A DNA stretch of 25,944 bases from a virus: IMG/VR virus record IMGVR_UViG_3300032286_000709, positions 1 through 25,944 of that record; one strand, 5' to 3'. Of this stretch, positions 15,447-21,289 are shown in pieces (position 1 is the first letter of the stretch; the number at the start of each line of letters is the position of its first letter). The notes under the pieces were generated by a model. It saw only the letters and a list, made by a program, of their open reading frames with translations. It had not been told where the DNA came from and made no database searches. Both the position numbers and the translations under genes were made by a program.

Positions 15447-15617
15447 ATGATCGCCGCGATCCTTTCGGCGGTGAGTGGACTAATCGGAATCATTCTGTAC
15501 GTGTTGAACCGTAAGACTCCGACCCAGCGGAACTTTGAAGCGATCGAACTGGAACGCCGGAAAAGACTGAGAGACATCGATGCGTGGTGGACGAAACGCC
15601 CTCCTGCTGATTCTTAG
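15447..15617 (+). CDS. Inner-membrane spanin candidate (short)
   Basis: This 56-residue protein has an N-terminal membrane anchor at residues 2-20 (IAAILSAVSGLIGIILYVL), then a charged periplasmic tail (IELERRKRLRDIDAWW). A lipoprotein gene (15580-15828) starts inside its 3' end in another frame. This nested arrangement is the hallmark of i-spanin/o-spanin pairs such as Rz/Rz1, which fuse inner and outer membranes at lysis. The periplasmic part, at about 35 residues, is much shorter than in Rz. It may instead be a second holin, but the overlap favours a spanin-like role. Confidence 0.5.
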   Translation: MIAAILSAVSGLIGIILYVLNRKTPTQRNFEAIELERRKRLRDIDAWWTKRPPADS

Positions 15618-15828
15618 CCTCGGGCTGGCAAGTTGTGCGACGGTCAGCCAAACGCAAGACGGCCCGCCGCCAAGCCCGGACACAGTCTCGTACTTCATCT
15701 ACGAGTGGGACAAAGCCGAGCGAACAAACAAACCCTGTCCGCAAGCTTACCGAGATCTCTTTGCGCAATCGCTCAAAGCGCTATCTGATTCTCTGGCAGA
15801 AACAGAAAGAGAGCGAGCGAGGCGATGA
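15580..15828 (+). CDS. Outer-membrane lipoprotein, o-spanin candidate
   Basis: This 82-residue protein has a signal peptide (ALLLILSLGLASC) with lipobox LASC, Cys at about residue 19. It is followed by a polar, Pro-rich stretch (DGPPPSPD), as in Rz1-type o-spanins, and a helical C-terminus rich in Glu and Arg. It begins within the last 38 nt of the inner-membrane protein gene and its stop overlaps the endolysin start. It would be anchored in the outer membrane and contact the inner-membrane partner across the periplasm. Confidence 0.6.
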   Translation: MRGGRNALLLILSLGLASCATVSQTQDGPPPSPDTVSYFIYEWDKAERTNKPCPQAYRDLFAQSLKALSDSLAETERERARR

Positions 15829-16331
15829 CCAGTCTGGCGGAGGCAACGGCTCGGACTCTCCGCTGCATTGAAACGCTGGATCTAGACTTCCAGAAGCGGG
15901 TGCGCGGTTGGCTGATGGAGATGCAGAACAGCCGGATCCAGCCGCTAATCTATACGGGCAGGAGATCCATGGAAGAACAGGCGATGCTGTTTGCTCAGGG
16001 ACGCTCCCGCCCTGGCAGAATTATCACACAGGCAAAGCCCGGGCAGTCGTACCACAATTACGGGCTGGCGTTCGATTGGGTGCCGTTGAGGGTAGGAAAG
16101 GGCGATCTGCTAGACACAAACTGGGACGACGAAACCGCCTTCCGCCTTGGCGAGCACGTCGGGCTAACGTTTAACCTCACCGCAATAAGCTGGGAAACTG
16201 GTCACTTACAAGATGGCCGATATAGTTCATGGCGTGACATTCCACATAGTCCTGTGGAACAAGTCGTGGAAAAGCCTAAGGCAGCAAAGGGCAGGGGACT
16301 GGTATCAAAACGCCCATGGAGCTCACGATGA
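15825..16331 (+). CDS. Peptidase M15-type endolysin
   Basis: This 168-residue protein is a zinc D-Ala/L-Ala-D-Glu-type peptidase that would cut peptidoglycan cross-bridges. It has the M15 signature SYHNYGLAFD (zinc ligands H77 and D84). WETGHLQ provides the third ligand H127 and a nearby acidic residue E124, the candidate catalytic base. The size is normal for a globular single-domain phage endolysin, with a short basic C-terminal tail (about 140-168). There is no signal peptide, so export depends on a holin, matching the small membrane genes just upstream. It starts by ATGA overlap with the lipoprotein gene. Confidence 0.85.
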   Translation: MTSLAEATARTLRCIETLDLDFQKRVRGWLMEMQNSRIQPLIYTGRRSMEEQAMLFAQGRSRPGRIITQAKPGQSYHNYGLAFDWVPLRVGKGDLLDTNWDDETAFRLGEHVGLTFNLTAISWETGHLQDGRYSSWRDIPHSPVEQVVEKPKAAKGRGLVSKRPWSSR

Positions 16332-16657
16332 GCCCGGAGGTCATGTCGCCGGAGCATAGAAAACACTTGGCGACGATCATCAACGACCTGACGAACGACG
16401 TTTCCGCCAAGTACGTGAAAGGCCAGCTCGAGCACGGCGGCGCCCTGTGGCGTCGGCCGGTGTGGAAGGATGCGTGGGACGAGGTGCTGGATCTGTGCAC
16501 CTACATGCACACCCTGAAATTGCAGCTTGGCGTGATCGCCGACATGGCCCTGCAAGGCGCAAGCGATGAGAGCGTGGCCGCGGCTACGTCCCGGGAGGCG
16601 TGCCGACAGATTCTCGCCGTCCTGCACGGGTTGCCGGGAGCGGAGGATAAGAAATGA
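16328..16657 (+). CDS. MazG-like all-alpha protein
   Basis: This 109-residue helical protein has the pattern KYVKGQLEHGG...DEVLDLCTYM. The spaced acidic residues in E-H-G-G and D/E..E..D on consecutive helices resemble all-alpha NTP pyrophosphohydrolases (MazG/dUTPase-2 superfamily), which hydrolyse nucleotides. I chose the ATG at 16328 because it overlaps the endolysin stop (ATGA) and has GGAG 7 nt upstream. An ATG at 16316 is in frame. The full E-x-x-E...E-x-x-D set is incomplete, so activity is uncertain. It lies at the end of the lysis genes and may alter host nucleotide pools. Confidence 0.5.
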   Translation: MSPEVMSPEHRKHLATIINDLTNDVSAKYVKGQLEHGGALWRRPVWKDAWDEVLDLCTYMHTLKLQLGVIADMALQGASDESVAAATSREACRQILAVLHGLPGAEDKK

Positions 16658-17397
16658 AAATCATCCGCAAGTGGAAGCGTTGGCTGGCCGTTTCGTGCAG
16701 CCACGGGCACCTTGCGAACGCGGCGGCCTGCAAGGCTGCCATTGAAATGAAGCGCCGGTGGAAACCCGACACCATCATGCACCTGGGCGACGCCGTCGAT
16801 CTGGCAGCTCTCCGGGCCGGAGCCATGCGGGATCCAAACGCCACTGATCGATCCGCCTCGATCCGGGAAGACTTCGACGCTGGGATCAGCTTTCTGCGTG
16901 AACTTCAGCCCACTCACTTTTGGGCGGGCAATCATGAAGATCGCCTGTATTCCATGCAGAACAGCCCCAGCGCAATCGTCGCACACTGCGCCACCAGCGC
17001 GATCGCCGAACTCATGACAGCCATGAAGGAAATGAAAACCAAGGTCACCCAGTACGACATTGAAAAAGGATGGGTGGACTTTGGCGGGACGCTGTTCGGG
17101 CATGGATATATGTTCAACGAATCAGCCGTCAGGGATCATGTTGAGATGCTGCGCAAGCCGGTCGTGTTCGGGCATCTACACCGGATCGATCGAGCAGCTG
17201 GCCGTTGCATAGGCGCCCCAGTGGGATGGTCGATCGGTTGTCTCGCCGACATCGGATCAATGCACTACGCCCGCCGCAATCGCTCCGTGACGCGCTGGGC
17301 GCATGGGATCGCTTACGGGGAGTACGTGGACGGCGGGCAGGGCTGCACGGTCAACGTGGTGAGCCCGGTGGAGGGGGAATGGCGACTGCCGATTTAA
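16654..17397 (+). CDS. Calcineurin-like metallophosphoesterase
   Basis: This 247-residue protein carries the family motifs in order: SCSHGH (14-19), HLGDAVD (GD at 45-46, D49), GNHED (92-96), FGHGYM (H150) and VVFGHLHR (GHLH 173-176). These bind two metals and hydrolyse phosphoesters, often in nucleic acids or nucleotides. In the first motif the usual DxH is C15-S16-H17, so the metal-bridging Asp appears replaced by Cys. It starts in ATGA overlap with the MazG-like gene. A role in nucleic-acid processing or nucleotide signalling is possible but not shown. Confidence 0.78.
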   Translation: MKIIRKWKRWLAVSCSHGHLANAAACKAAIEMKRRWKPDTIMHLGDAVDLAALRAGAMRDPNATDRSASIREDFDAGISFLRELQPTHFWAGNHEDRLYSMQNSPSAIVAHCATSAIAELMTAMKEMKTKVTQYDIEKGWVDFGGTLFGHGYMFNESAVRDHVEMLRKPVVFGHLHRIDRAAGRCIGAPVGWSIGCLADIGSMHYARRNRSVTRWAHGIAYGEYVDGGQGCTVNVVSPVEGEWRLPI

Positions 17398-17678
17398 AGG
17401 ACTGGGCGGAGGCGCTTGCCGAGCATATGGCGGGCAGGCGGATCGAACCGATCCCGCCCGGGTGGAAATCGATCGAGGATCTGCAAAAGATTTTCAAATA
17501 CACACGCCCGACAATCAGCCGGATGATGAGTCGAATGGTGAGGGAAGGTAGAGCGGAAAAACGGAAGTTTTATCAGTTAGTAAAAGCAGGAAATCATCAG
17601 TCCAAGTTTGGCCCACGAAGGGAGTACACCCGGCCAGCGCCTTATTATAAACTCAAGAATATATCCCAAAAGGGATAA
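17379..17678 (+). CDS. Winged-helix / HTH DNA-binding protein
   Basis: This 99-residue protein has a helix-turn-helix at about residues 30-65 (SIEDLQKIFKYTRPTISRMM followed by VREGRAEKRKFYQL), which looks like a winged helix with a beta hairpin. The ATG at 17379 is chosen because GGAGGGGG lies just upstream. It overlaps the end of the phosphoesterase gene by 19 nt. The same frame stays open far upstream, but that part is antisense-like sequence of the phosphoesterase gene and not this protein. As the last gene of the rightward late operon, facing the repressor gene, it may regulate late or lysogeny genes. Confidence 0.62.
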   Translation: MATADLKDWAEALAEHMAGRRIEPIPPGWKSIEDLQKIFKYTRPTISRMMSRMVREGRAEKRKFYQLVKAGNHQSKFGPRREYTRPAPYYKLKNISQKG

Positions 17679-17688
17679 ACTTAATCGA

Positions 17689-17829
17689 CTACTTTTTGGA
17701 TTCAGCCAGCTCCCGGACAAGCAAGGTCGTCACGTAGGCTGAAAAAGACAGGCCGTTCTTCTTGGCCAACTGTTCGCCCTTACGCTTGACCTTGGGATCG
17801 ATCGTCAGGTTCGTTTTCACCTTTTTCAT
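17689..17829 (-). CDS. Ribbon-helix-helix (RHH) regulator, leftward
   Basis: This 46-residue protein reads MKKVKTNLTIDPKVKRK, then a helix with KNGLSFSAYV and TTLLVRELAE. A short beta strand (KTNLTID) followed by two helices with a G-x-S turn is the Arc/MetJ RHH fold, which binds operators as dimers. The gene is divergent from a second RHH gene at 17913. The best promoter (17837-17864, minus strand) places the transcription start at or next to the ATG, so the mRNA may be leaderless. A palindrome sits inside that promoter, suggesting autorepression. It is a candidate lysogeny repressor or antitoxin-like regulator; no toxin is adjacent. Confidence 0.75.
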   Translation of the reverse strand: MKKVKTNLTIDPKVKRKGEQLAKKNGLSFSAYVTTLLVRELAESKK

Positions 17830-17836
17830 AGGGCAT

Positions 17837-17864
17837 ATTGTATGCGTAATAAATACGCCTTCAA
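17837..17864 (-). promoter_or_regulatory. Sigma70-like promoter for the leftward RHH gene
   Basis: On the minus strand, TTGAAG (17864-17859) is followed after 16 nt by TACAAT (17842-17837). The -10 box matches consensus at 5 of 6 and the -35 box at 4 of 6. Only 7 nt separate the -10 box from the ATG, so the expected start of transcription is at or one base before the start codon, which would give a leaderless mRNA as for lambda cI from PRM. Confidence 0.55.
17844..17858. promoter_or_regulatory. Palindromic operator candidate GCGTA-N5-TACGC
   Basis: GCGTA (17844-17848) and TACGC (17854-17858) are a perfect inverted repeat separated by ATAAA and lie wholly inside the spacer of the leftward promoter. 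GCGTA recurs at 17920-17924 and 17930-17934. AATACGCCTTC (17852-17862) is repeated inverted as GAAGGCGTATT (17915-17925). This arrangement suits cooperative RHH binding at the divergent promoter region. Confidence 0.55.
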
Positions 17865-17912
17865 GTAAAAAAGAATTTTAAAAATAAAAAAGAAAAGTGT
17901 GGACAATGCGGA

Positions 17913-18095
17913 GTGAAGGCGTATTCACGGCGTATGCCCCGCCGTCCGCTAAATGGTCAGAAGGTTGAAAAGACCAACTTTTTCTTTCCGGCGATTATTA
18001 AAAAGGCCGCTCAAAAACTGGCAAGCAAGCGTCGAATTTCTCTTTCGCAACTCGTCACCCAACTGCTCGATCGAGCGTCGGGAGAATCAAGCTAG
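17913..18095 (+). CDS. Ribbon-helix-helix regulator, rightward
   Basis: This protein is up to 60 residues with a basic N-terminus (RRMPRRP), a beta strand (KVEKTNFFF), then helices with KKAAQKLASKRRISLSQLVT and QLLDRAS. It is RHH-like, similar in layout to the leftward regulator but not the same sequence. Start choice is open between GTG 17913 and ATG 17934. With the later start, the inverted repeat at 17915-17925 would lie upstream of the gene as an operator. The two genes diverge from an A/T-rich gap, the standard form of a phage bistable switch. I could not identify a convincing rightward promoter. Confidence 0.65.
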   Translation: MKAYSRRMPRRPLNGQKVEKTNFFFPAIIKKAAQKLASKRRISLSQLVTQLLDRASGESS

Positions 18096-18101
18096 ATACT
18101 T

Positions 18102-18467
18102 ATGATCTCGGGGCGTCTCCACGATACAGCCATGAAACTCCGCCAAGAGGACGCCGCCCTTTCACTCCGCCAATTTGGCGCCGCTTATAATCTAGGATAC
18201 GCCAAAATCAAACAACTGCGGGAAATGCATGGATTTCCCCTAATCGCGGGAAAGGTAATTCCAAGCGACTTTGATCAATGGCGGAAGGAGCAGGCTGGCC
18301 TACGTTCACAGCGTCCCGCAAATCCTCCACGCAGTGTCGCTGATAAAGCTCGTGAACTAACGTCGAGGAATGATTCACGAGTCGCATGGCGACTGATTGA
18401 GAGCAGCCTGCAAGACGCAGTCGCGTCACTCGGGTTACCCGCAAAGAGTGAAAACAATGACCTTTAA
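18102..18467 (+). CDS. Excisionase-like HTH DNA-binding protein
   Basis: This 121-residue protein has LSLRQFGAAYNLGYAKIKQL at residues 20-40, then EMHGFPLIAGKVIPSDFDQW. This is the MerR/Xis-type winged HTH pattern in which a helix-turn-helix is followed by a small wing. Excisionases of this type bend att DNA to direct the integrase. It follows the RHH gene and points towards the integrase. Its last 260 nt overlap the integrase gene on the other strand, covering the active-site region, which is unusual. An internal ATG at 18132 is possible. The C-terminal 60 residues are less certain as real coding sequence. Confidence 0.55.
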   Translation: MISGRLHDTAMKLRQEDAALSLRQFGAAYNLGYAKIKQLREMHGFPLIAGKVIPSDFDQWRKEQAGLRSQRPANPPRSVADKARELTSRNDSRVAWRLIESSLQDAVASLGLPAKSENNDL

Positions 18468-19305
18468 GACCGCAAATATCGAGCAACCTACGCCAGCACA
18501 GCGACGCTCGGGTGCGGGGAACTTCACAGGTAACCTCACGGCCTTCCGTTTTCATGGCCTTCAGCATGGGCTCGATGGCGGCCGGGATCGGAATGCTGAA
18601 CGATTTTCCGGTTCCGCCCTTGGGGCAGGGGAACGTCAGGATCCGGTTTTTGAGATCAACGCAAGAAAGCGGGATCTGCGTTTCACGGAGACGACAGCCG
18701 GTGGCCAAAGCAATCTCAAAGGAAACCTTCATCCATTCCGGGACGCCTTCTATGGACAGAGCTTTCCGCACAATTTTTATCTCATTATCCGAAAAAACAG
18801 GTTTTACGCGGGCGATCGGGCCCCGTTTAATTCGGTAATCGAGCAAGGCAACGGAGTCCATCTTTCCAAGCAGTCGGCCCTGACGGTGAATCCATTTAAG
18901 AATCTTCAAATCTTGGCACGCCTGGTTCCGACCGGCCTGTCCGCCAGACGTGCGGGGAAGGTTTTGGCGCCATTTCAAATAAATTTCGCAGTCATTAGCG
19001 GAAAATACTTGCAGACTTATTTTTTTCTCATAAATAAATCGCTCAAGATGTTTCCACGAATTCAAGTAATAAACTTTTGTAAGAGCAGAAACGGGGTGAT
19101 TCTCGATCAAATCATTCACCCAGTCGTGGCCGCATTTCGCCGTGTTTTCGTGAACGCCAAGTCGGGCAGCTTCCGCAACTGCCTTGGCCCGGTGCAGGGT
19201 ATTATCGATGCGATAGCGGGTGGCCTTACTGCGCCACTTTCCGTCTTCGTTTTTGTAGCGAATGAAGTACCAGGGGGAGCCTCGTTTAACGTAGGAAAAG
19301 GCCAT
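18208..19305 (-). CDS. int: Tyrosine recombinase integrase
   Basis: This protein has about 365 residues from the ATG at 19303-19305 (a GTG two codons earlier is also in frame; numbering below uses that GTG). The N-terminus is Arm-type (FSYVKRGSPWYFIRYK), followed by a SAM-like core-binding domain. The catalytic set is R207 in TGCRLRE, K231/K236 in CPKGGTGKS, H288-x-x-R291 in FHSLRVT, H314 in VNHSS and Y323 in HELYQRH. All residues needed for site-specific recombination are present. The gene is next to a tRNA-derived att site. It transcribes leftward, opposite the early operon, and overlaps the excisionase-like gene by 260 nt, so expression of one could affect the other. Confidence 0.9.
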   Translation of the reverse strand: MAFSYVKRGSPWYFIRYKNEDGKWRSKATRYRIDNTLHRAKAVAEAARLGVHENTAKCGHDWVNDLIENHPVSALTKVYYLNSWKHLERFIYEKKISLQVFSANDCEIYLKWRQNLPRTSGGQAGRNQACQDLKILKWIHRQGRLLGKMDSVALLDYRIKRGPIARVKPVFSDNEIKIVRKALSIEGVPEWMKVSFEIALATGCRLRETQIPLSCVDLKNRILTFPCPKGGTGKSFSIPIPAAIEPMLKAMKTEGREVTCEVPRTRASLCWRRLLDICGLKGHCFHSLRVTRVTRLRLAGCSQSVAMRLVNHSSTLVHELYQRHCVEDLRDAVNVGQPAPSAIDQSRLELPFPRLGEIHAFPAVV

Positions 19306-19321
19306 GGTCACAACGGTAACA

Positions 19322-19351
19322 TTTACTCAGTTTGAAGCAATAACATACAAT
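19322..19351 (+). promoter_or_regulatory. Weak rightward promoter candidate for the early operon
   Basis: TTTACT (19322-19327) and TACAAT (19346-19351) are separated by 18 nt. The -10 box is good and the -35 box is poor (3 of 6). Its position between the divergent integrase and the early genes is right. If it is used, transcription starts near 19358, after the ATG at 19350, so the first early protein would need a later start. Confidence 0.3.
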
Positions 19352-19613
19352 GAACTTCCATAGCATAATAAATCAAAACGAAGAAAGAAACAGAACCGTG
19401 GGTTCAAATCCCACCCCGTCCGGTGCTTATCATTATAACGACTTAGATAGAGTTGTAAAATCGCAGGTAATACCTGAGCTTCCGAAGCGTCATTACCAAC
19501 AAGTTAACTTTAATAAACGGGGCGGATATAATTTAGGGCCGGACGCTTACGTTTGGCACCCGGATCCCGCCGTCCGGCTGGCATGGTCTCGCCAAGTAAG
19601 GGGCGAACAGTGA
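19350..19613 (+). CDS. Small early protein spanning attP, unknown
   Basis: This frame of up to 87 residues crosses the tRNA-like att segment. The part after it (HYNDLDRVVKSQVIPELP through YVWHPDPAVRLAW) looks protein-like. Its TGA overlaps the GTG of the next gene (GTGA), which supports translation. The true start is uncertain because the ATG at 19350 lies inside the -10 box candidate. Integration would separate the first 15-25 codons from the rest, so the protein, or its N-terminus, may differ between lytic and lysogenic states. No family is recognised. Confidence 0.4.
   Translation: MNFHSIINQNEERNRTVGSNPTPSGAYHYNDLDRVVKSQVIPELPKRHYQQVNFNKRGGYNLGPDAYVWHPDPAVRLAWSRQVRGEQ
19396..19422 (+). 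other. attP core: 3' end of a tRNA gene
   Basis: The sequence contains a complete T arm: stem GTGGG/CCCAC (19398-19402 and 19410-19414) around the loop TTCAAAT. It is followed by the acceptor strand CCCGTCC (19415-19421) and a G. The complementary GGACGGG and the D and anticodon arms are absent upstream, so this is only a 3' half. Phages that integrate at tRNA genes carry exactly this segment. The tRNA is not identified; a G discriminator is compatible with tRNA-Ser among others. Confidence 0.75.
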
Positions 19614-19762
19614 TTTCTTGGGAGCTGATGAAGGATCTGGCCCAGCTTTCCGGGCTGATCGTGGGCTGGGGCCTGTTTGTGGGCTGCGGAATCGGTGGCC
19701 TGACCATAGCGATCGCCGTGATCTGCTGGATTATTGACTTCGTTCGCAAGGAGATTCTGTGA
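19610..19762 (+). CDS. Single-pass small membrane protein
   Basis: This 50-residue protein starts at a GTG overlapping the upstream stop. It has one hydrophobic segment (GLFVGCGIGGLTIAIAVICW) followed by a basic end (DFVRKEIL), so it should sit in the inner membrane with N outside or N inside unresolved. Small membrane proteins in early phage operons often act in superinfection exclusion or host takeover. The next gene overlaps its stop by GTGA. Confidence 0.55.
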   Translation: MISWELMKDLAQLSGLIVGWGLFVGCGIGGLTIAIAVICWIIDFVRKEIL

Positions 19763-19953
19763 GCGTCCGGGATTTGGAAGCCGAGGGCGTGCTGGGGGCC
19801 GTGGTGCCGTCTAAGTCCGTGGGCATGGCGGAGTGGTCGTCGGCGACTGCACTGATCGACCTGCAAAGCCGGACGAAACGCCTGGAAGCTGACGTGGCAC
19901 GCCTGACCGAAGTGGTGGCGTCCCTGATTGCCAAGCAAGGGCAGGCCAAATGA
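19759..19953 (+). CDS. Small coiled-coil protein
   Basis: This 64-residue protein has a C-terminal heptad helix (DLQSRTKRLEADVARLTEVV) and a polar N-terminal region. It is probably an oligomeric partner of a neighbouring early protein. GTG and ATGA overlaps on both sides support translation. Function is not recognised. Confidence 0.5.
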   Translation: MSVRDLEAEGVLGAVVPSKSVGMAEWSSATALIDLQSRTKRLEADVARLTEVVASLIAKQGQAK

Positions 19954-20291
19954 GCGCACTGGCCAGCAAATTCATGCTGCTTTGGAAGGCAGCCGGTGGA
20001 CCGGAGCTCACAGCAGAATATAAATTTCACCCGACACGTAAGTGGAGGTTTGACTACGTGATCGCAAATTCAGACGCCCGCTGTGCCGTCGAGTTGGACG
20101 GCGGTGCGTTCCTTCCGTTCGGGGGCCGCCATGGGCGTGGGATGGGAATGGTGAAAGACTGCGAAAAATATCGTGCCGCCGCAGACCTTGGATGGCGGGT
20201 GTGGAGATTCACGACCAAGTGCATCACCCCGGAAGCCATTAAAACGACGATTCAATCCATGAAACTCGCAACTAAACGGAGCACAAAATGA
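19950..20291 (+). CDS. PD-(D/E)xK-type phage endonuclease
   Basis: This 113-residue protein shows the pattern WRFDY (D35), VELDGG (E48, D50), GRHGRG, KDCEKYRAAADLGWRVWRF. This resembles the small phage nuclease group related to VRR-NUC, DUF559 and very-short-patch endonucleases. In those, the FD and E/D residues bind metal, and GRH...KD...K completes the site. It probably cuts or processes DNA in early replication or recombination, possibly a Holliday-junction or nicking function. It starts by ATGA overlap. Exact subfamily is uncertain. Confidence 0.65.
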   Translation: MSALASKFMLLWKAAGGPELTAEYKFHPTRKWRFDYVIANSDARCAVELDGGAFLPFGGRHGRGMGMVKDCEKYRAAADLGWRVWRFTTKCITPEAIKTTIQSMKLATKRSTK

Positions 20292-20470
20292 ACGAACCAA
20301 AAAACAACGACGAACAATTCAACGCGGAGAAGGCGAAAGAACCGACGTCTGCTCCGGTAAACGACAAGCCCGACTACGAGTGCGACGTTTACGAGCGGGA
20401 ACGCGAAGACTCGGATTACAGCTTCCAGCGTTTTTGCGACTACTCGGGCAACAACCGGTACGGCGGATGA
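20288..20470 (+). CDS. Small acidic protein, unknown
   Basis: This 60-residue protein has an Asn/Lys/Glu-rich N-terminus and a Tyr/Asp/Arg-rich end (YEREREDSDYSF). It is likely disordered. It starts in the ATGA overlap with the nuclease gene, and its stop overlaps the next ATG. Acidic small early phage proteins often act as inhibitors or DNA mimics, but no motif supports this here. Confidence 0.5.
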   Translation: MNEPKNNDEQFNAEKAKEPTSAPVNDKPDYECDVYEREREDSDYSFQRFCDYSGNNRYGG

Positions 20471-20682
20471 TGCCCAACCGCACATTCCTGATCATGGAGA
20501 CGGCCTGTCTCCGGGCGAAAGCCAACTCGGCCGAAAAGGTAAGCGATGCCGTGAATCGTGGCGACTTGACCGAAGCGCACCGGCTGGCCCGTCAGCATGA
20601 GCTGGCATGGCAGAAGCCGGAGCGTGAGTTCCAAGACTTAAACCTACCGCATATTACCAACGACTTTTGCGACGACGAATAG
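20467..20682 (+). CDS. Small helical early protein, unknown
   Basis: This 71-residue protein starts at ATG 20467, which overlaps the previous stop (ATGA); upstream frame extension is not real coding. It is mostly helical (LIMETACLRAKANSAEKVSD, then LTEAHRLARQHELAW) with an acidic tail. It may be a small early regulatory protein. No family is recognised. The 46 nt after it contain A-rich sequence before the OB-fold-like gene. Confidence 0.5.
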   Translation: MMPNRTFLIMETACLRAKANSAEKVSDAVNRGDLTEAHRLARQHELAWQKPEREFQDLNLPHITNDFCDDE

Positions 20683-20728
20683 TTGGAGCAAATCCAAGAA
20701 ACCCAAACCAAGAAAGAAAAATAAAAAT

Positions 20729-21214
20729 ATGGCAATAGTAGCAAGCAGAGGCGGGACATACACTCCCGCACCCGAAGGATCTCATGACGCAGTTTTCTGC
20801 GACGTGGAAGACCTTGGAATCATCGAAACCCAATACGGCAAAAAGCACCAGGTCAGGATCGTCTGGCAGCTTGGCCTGAAGATGGAAGACGGACGGCCGT
20901 ACACCATCGGACGGCGCTATGGGCTCAGCCTGCATGAAAAGGCTGCGCTTTTTAAAGACCTGAAGTCGTATGCAAAGAAGGCGCCACCCCAGAATCTCGA
21001 TCTGGAAACGCTAATCGGCAAACCCTGTCAGATCCTCGTGACCCACACGGAACGCGACGGATCCACCTACGCCAACGTTCAGGCCGTTTTGCCTGCCGGC
21101 AAGGTCAAGGTGACCGTGGACAAGGACTTCGTCAGGAAGTGCCTTCGATCTGGAACAGCCGAGACAGTGAGAATCGGCGAAGAAGACGGCGACGGCAACA
21201 ACGTCCCCTTTTAA
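20729..21214 (+). CDS. OB-fold-like ssDNA-binding / replication accessory protein
   Basis: This 161-residue protein has the strand-rich pattern of phage proteins with a single OB-like fold. The N-terminal strands include GKKHQVRIVWQL, then a helical LFKDLKSYA and IGKPCQILVTH with YANVQAV strands. The C-terminal tail is acidic (IGEEDGDGNNVPF), typical of SSBs whose tails recruit partners. It lies in front of the exonuclease gene, where recombination modules place their ssDNA-binding protein. No aromatic DNA-binding cluster can be proven, so the family is tentative. Confidence 0.55.
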   Translation: MAIVASRGGTYTPAPEGSHDAVFCDVEDLGIIETQYGKKHQVRIVWQLGLKMEDGRPYTIGRRYGLSLHEKAALFKDLKSYAKKAPPQNLDLETLIGKPCQILVTHTERDGSTYANVQAVLPAGKVKVTVDKDFVRKCLRSGTAETVRIGEEDGDGNNVPF

Positions 21215-21244
21215 CCCGGAGACAATCGAAATCCTAATCAACTA

Positions 21245-21278
21245 GAGCCGGCGGACGTTCTATCCGTCTGTCCGGCTC
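21245..21278 (+). other. Intergenic hairpin before the small membrane gene
   Basis: GAGCCGGCGGACG (21245-21257) pairs with CGTCTG-T-CCGGCTC (21265-21278) over 13 bp with one bulged T and one G-U, leaving a 7-nt loop. No U tract follows. It may be a regulatory RNA structure or processing site between the SSB-like gene and downstream early genes. Confidence 0.5.
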
Positions 21279-21289
21279 GGAAAAACAAA

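Noticed and set aside
17205-17378. Upstream extension of the winged-helix gene
   Set aside because: This part is out of phase with the phosphoesterase gene and is Arg/Gly-rich shadow sequence. The ATG at 17379 with a strong ribosome-binding site is the better start.
18397-19335. A 312-codon open frame on the plus strand opposite the integrase
   Set aside because: It is antisense to the intact tyrosine recombinase, whose catalytic residues are all present, and its own sequence shows no domain. It is a shadow frame.
19350-19430. A complete tRNA gene at the att site
   Set aside because: Only the T arm and the 3' acceptor strand are present. No matching 5' acceptor, D arm or anticodon arm was found upstream.
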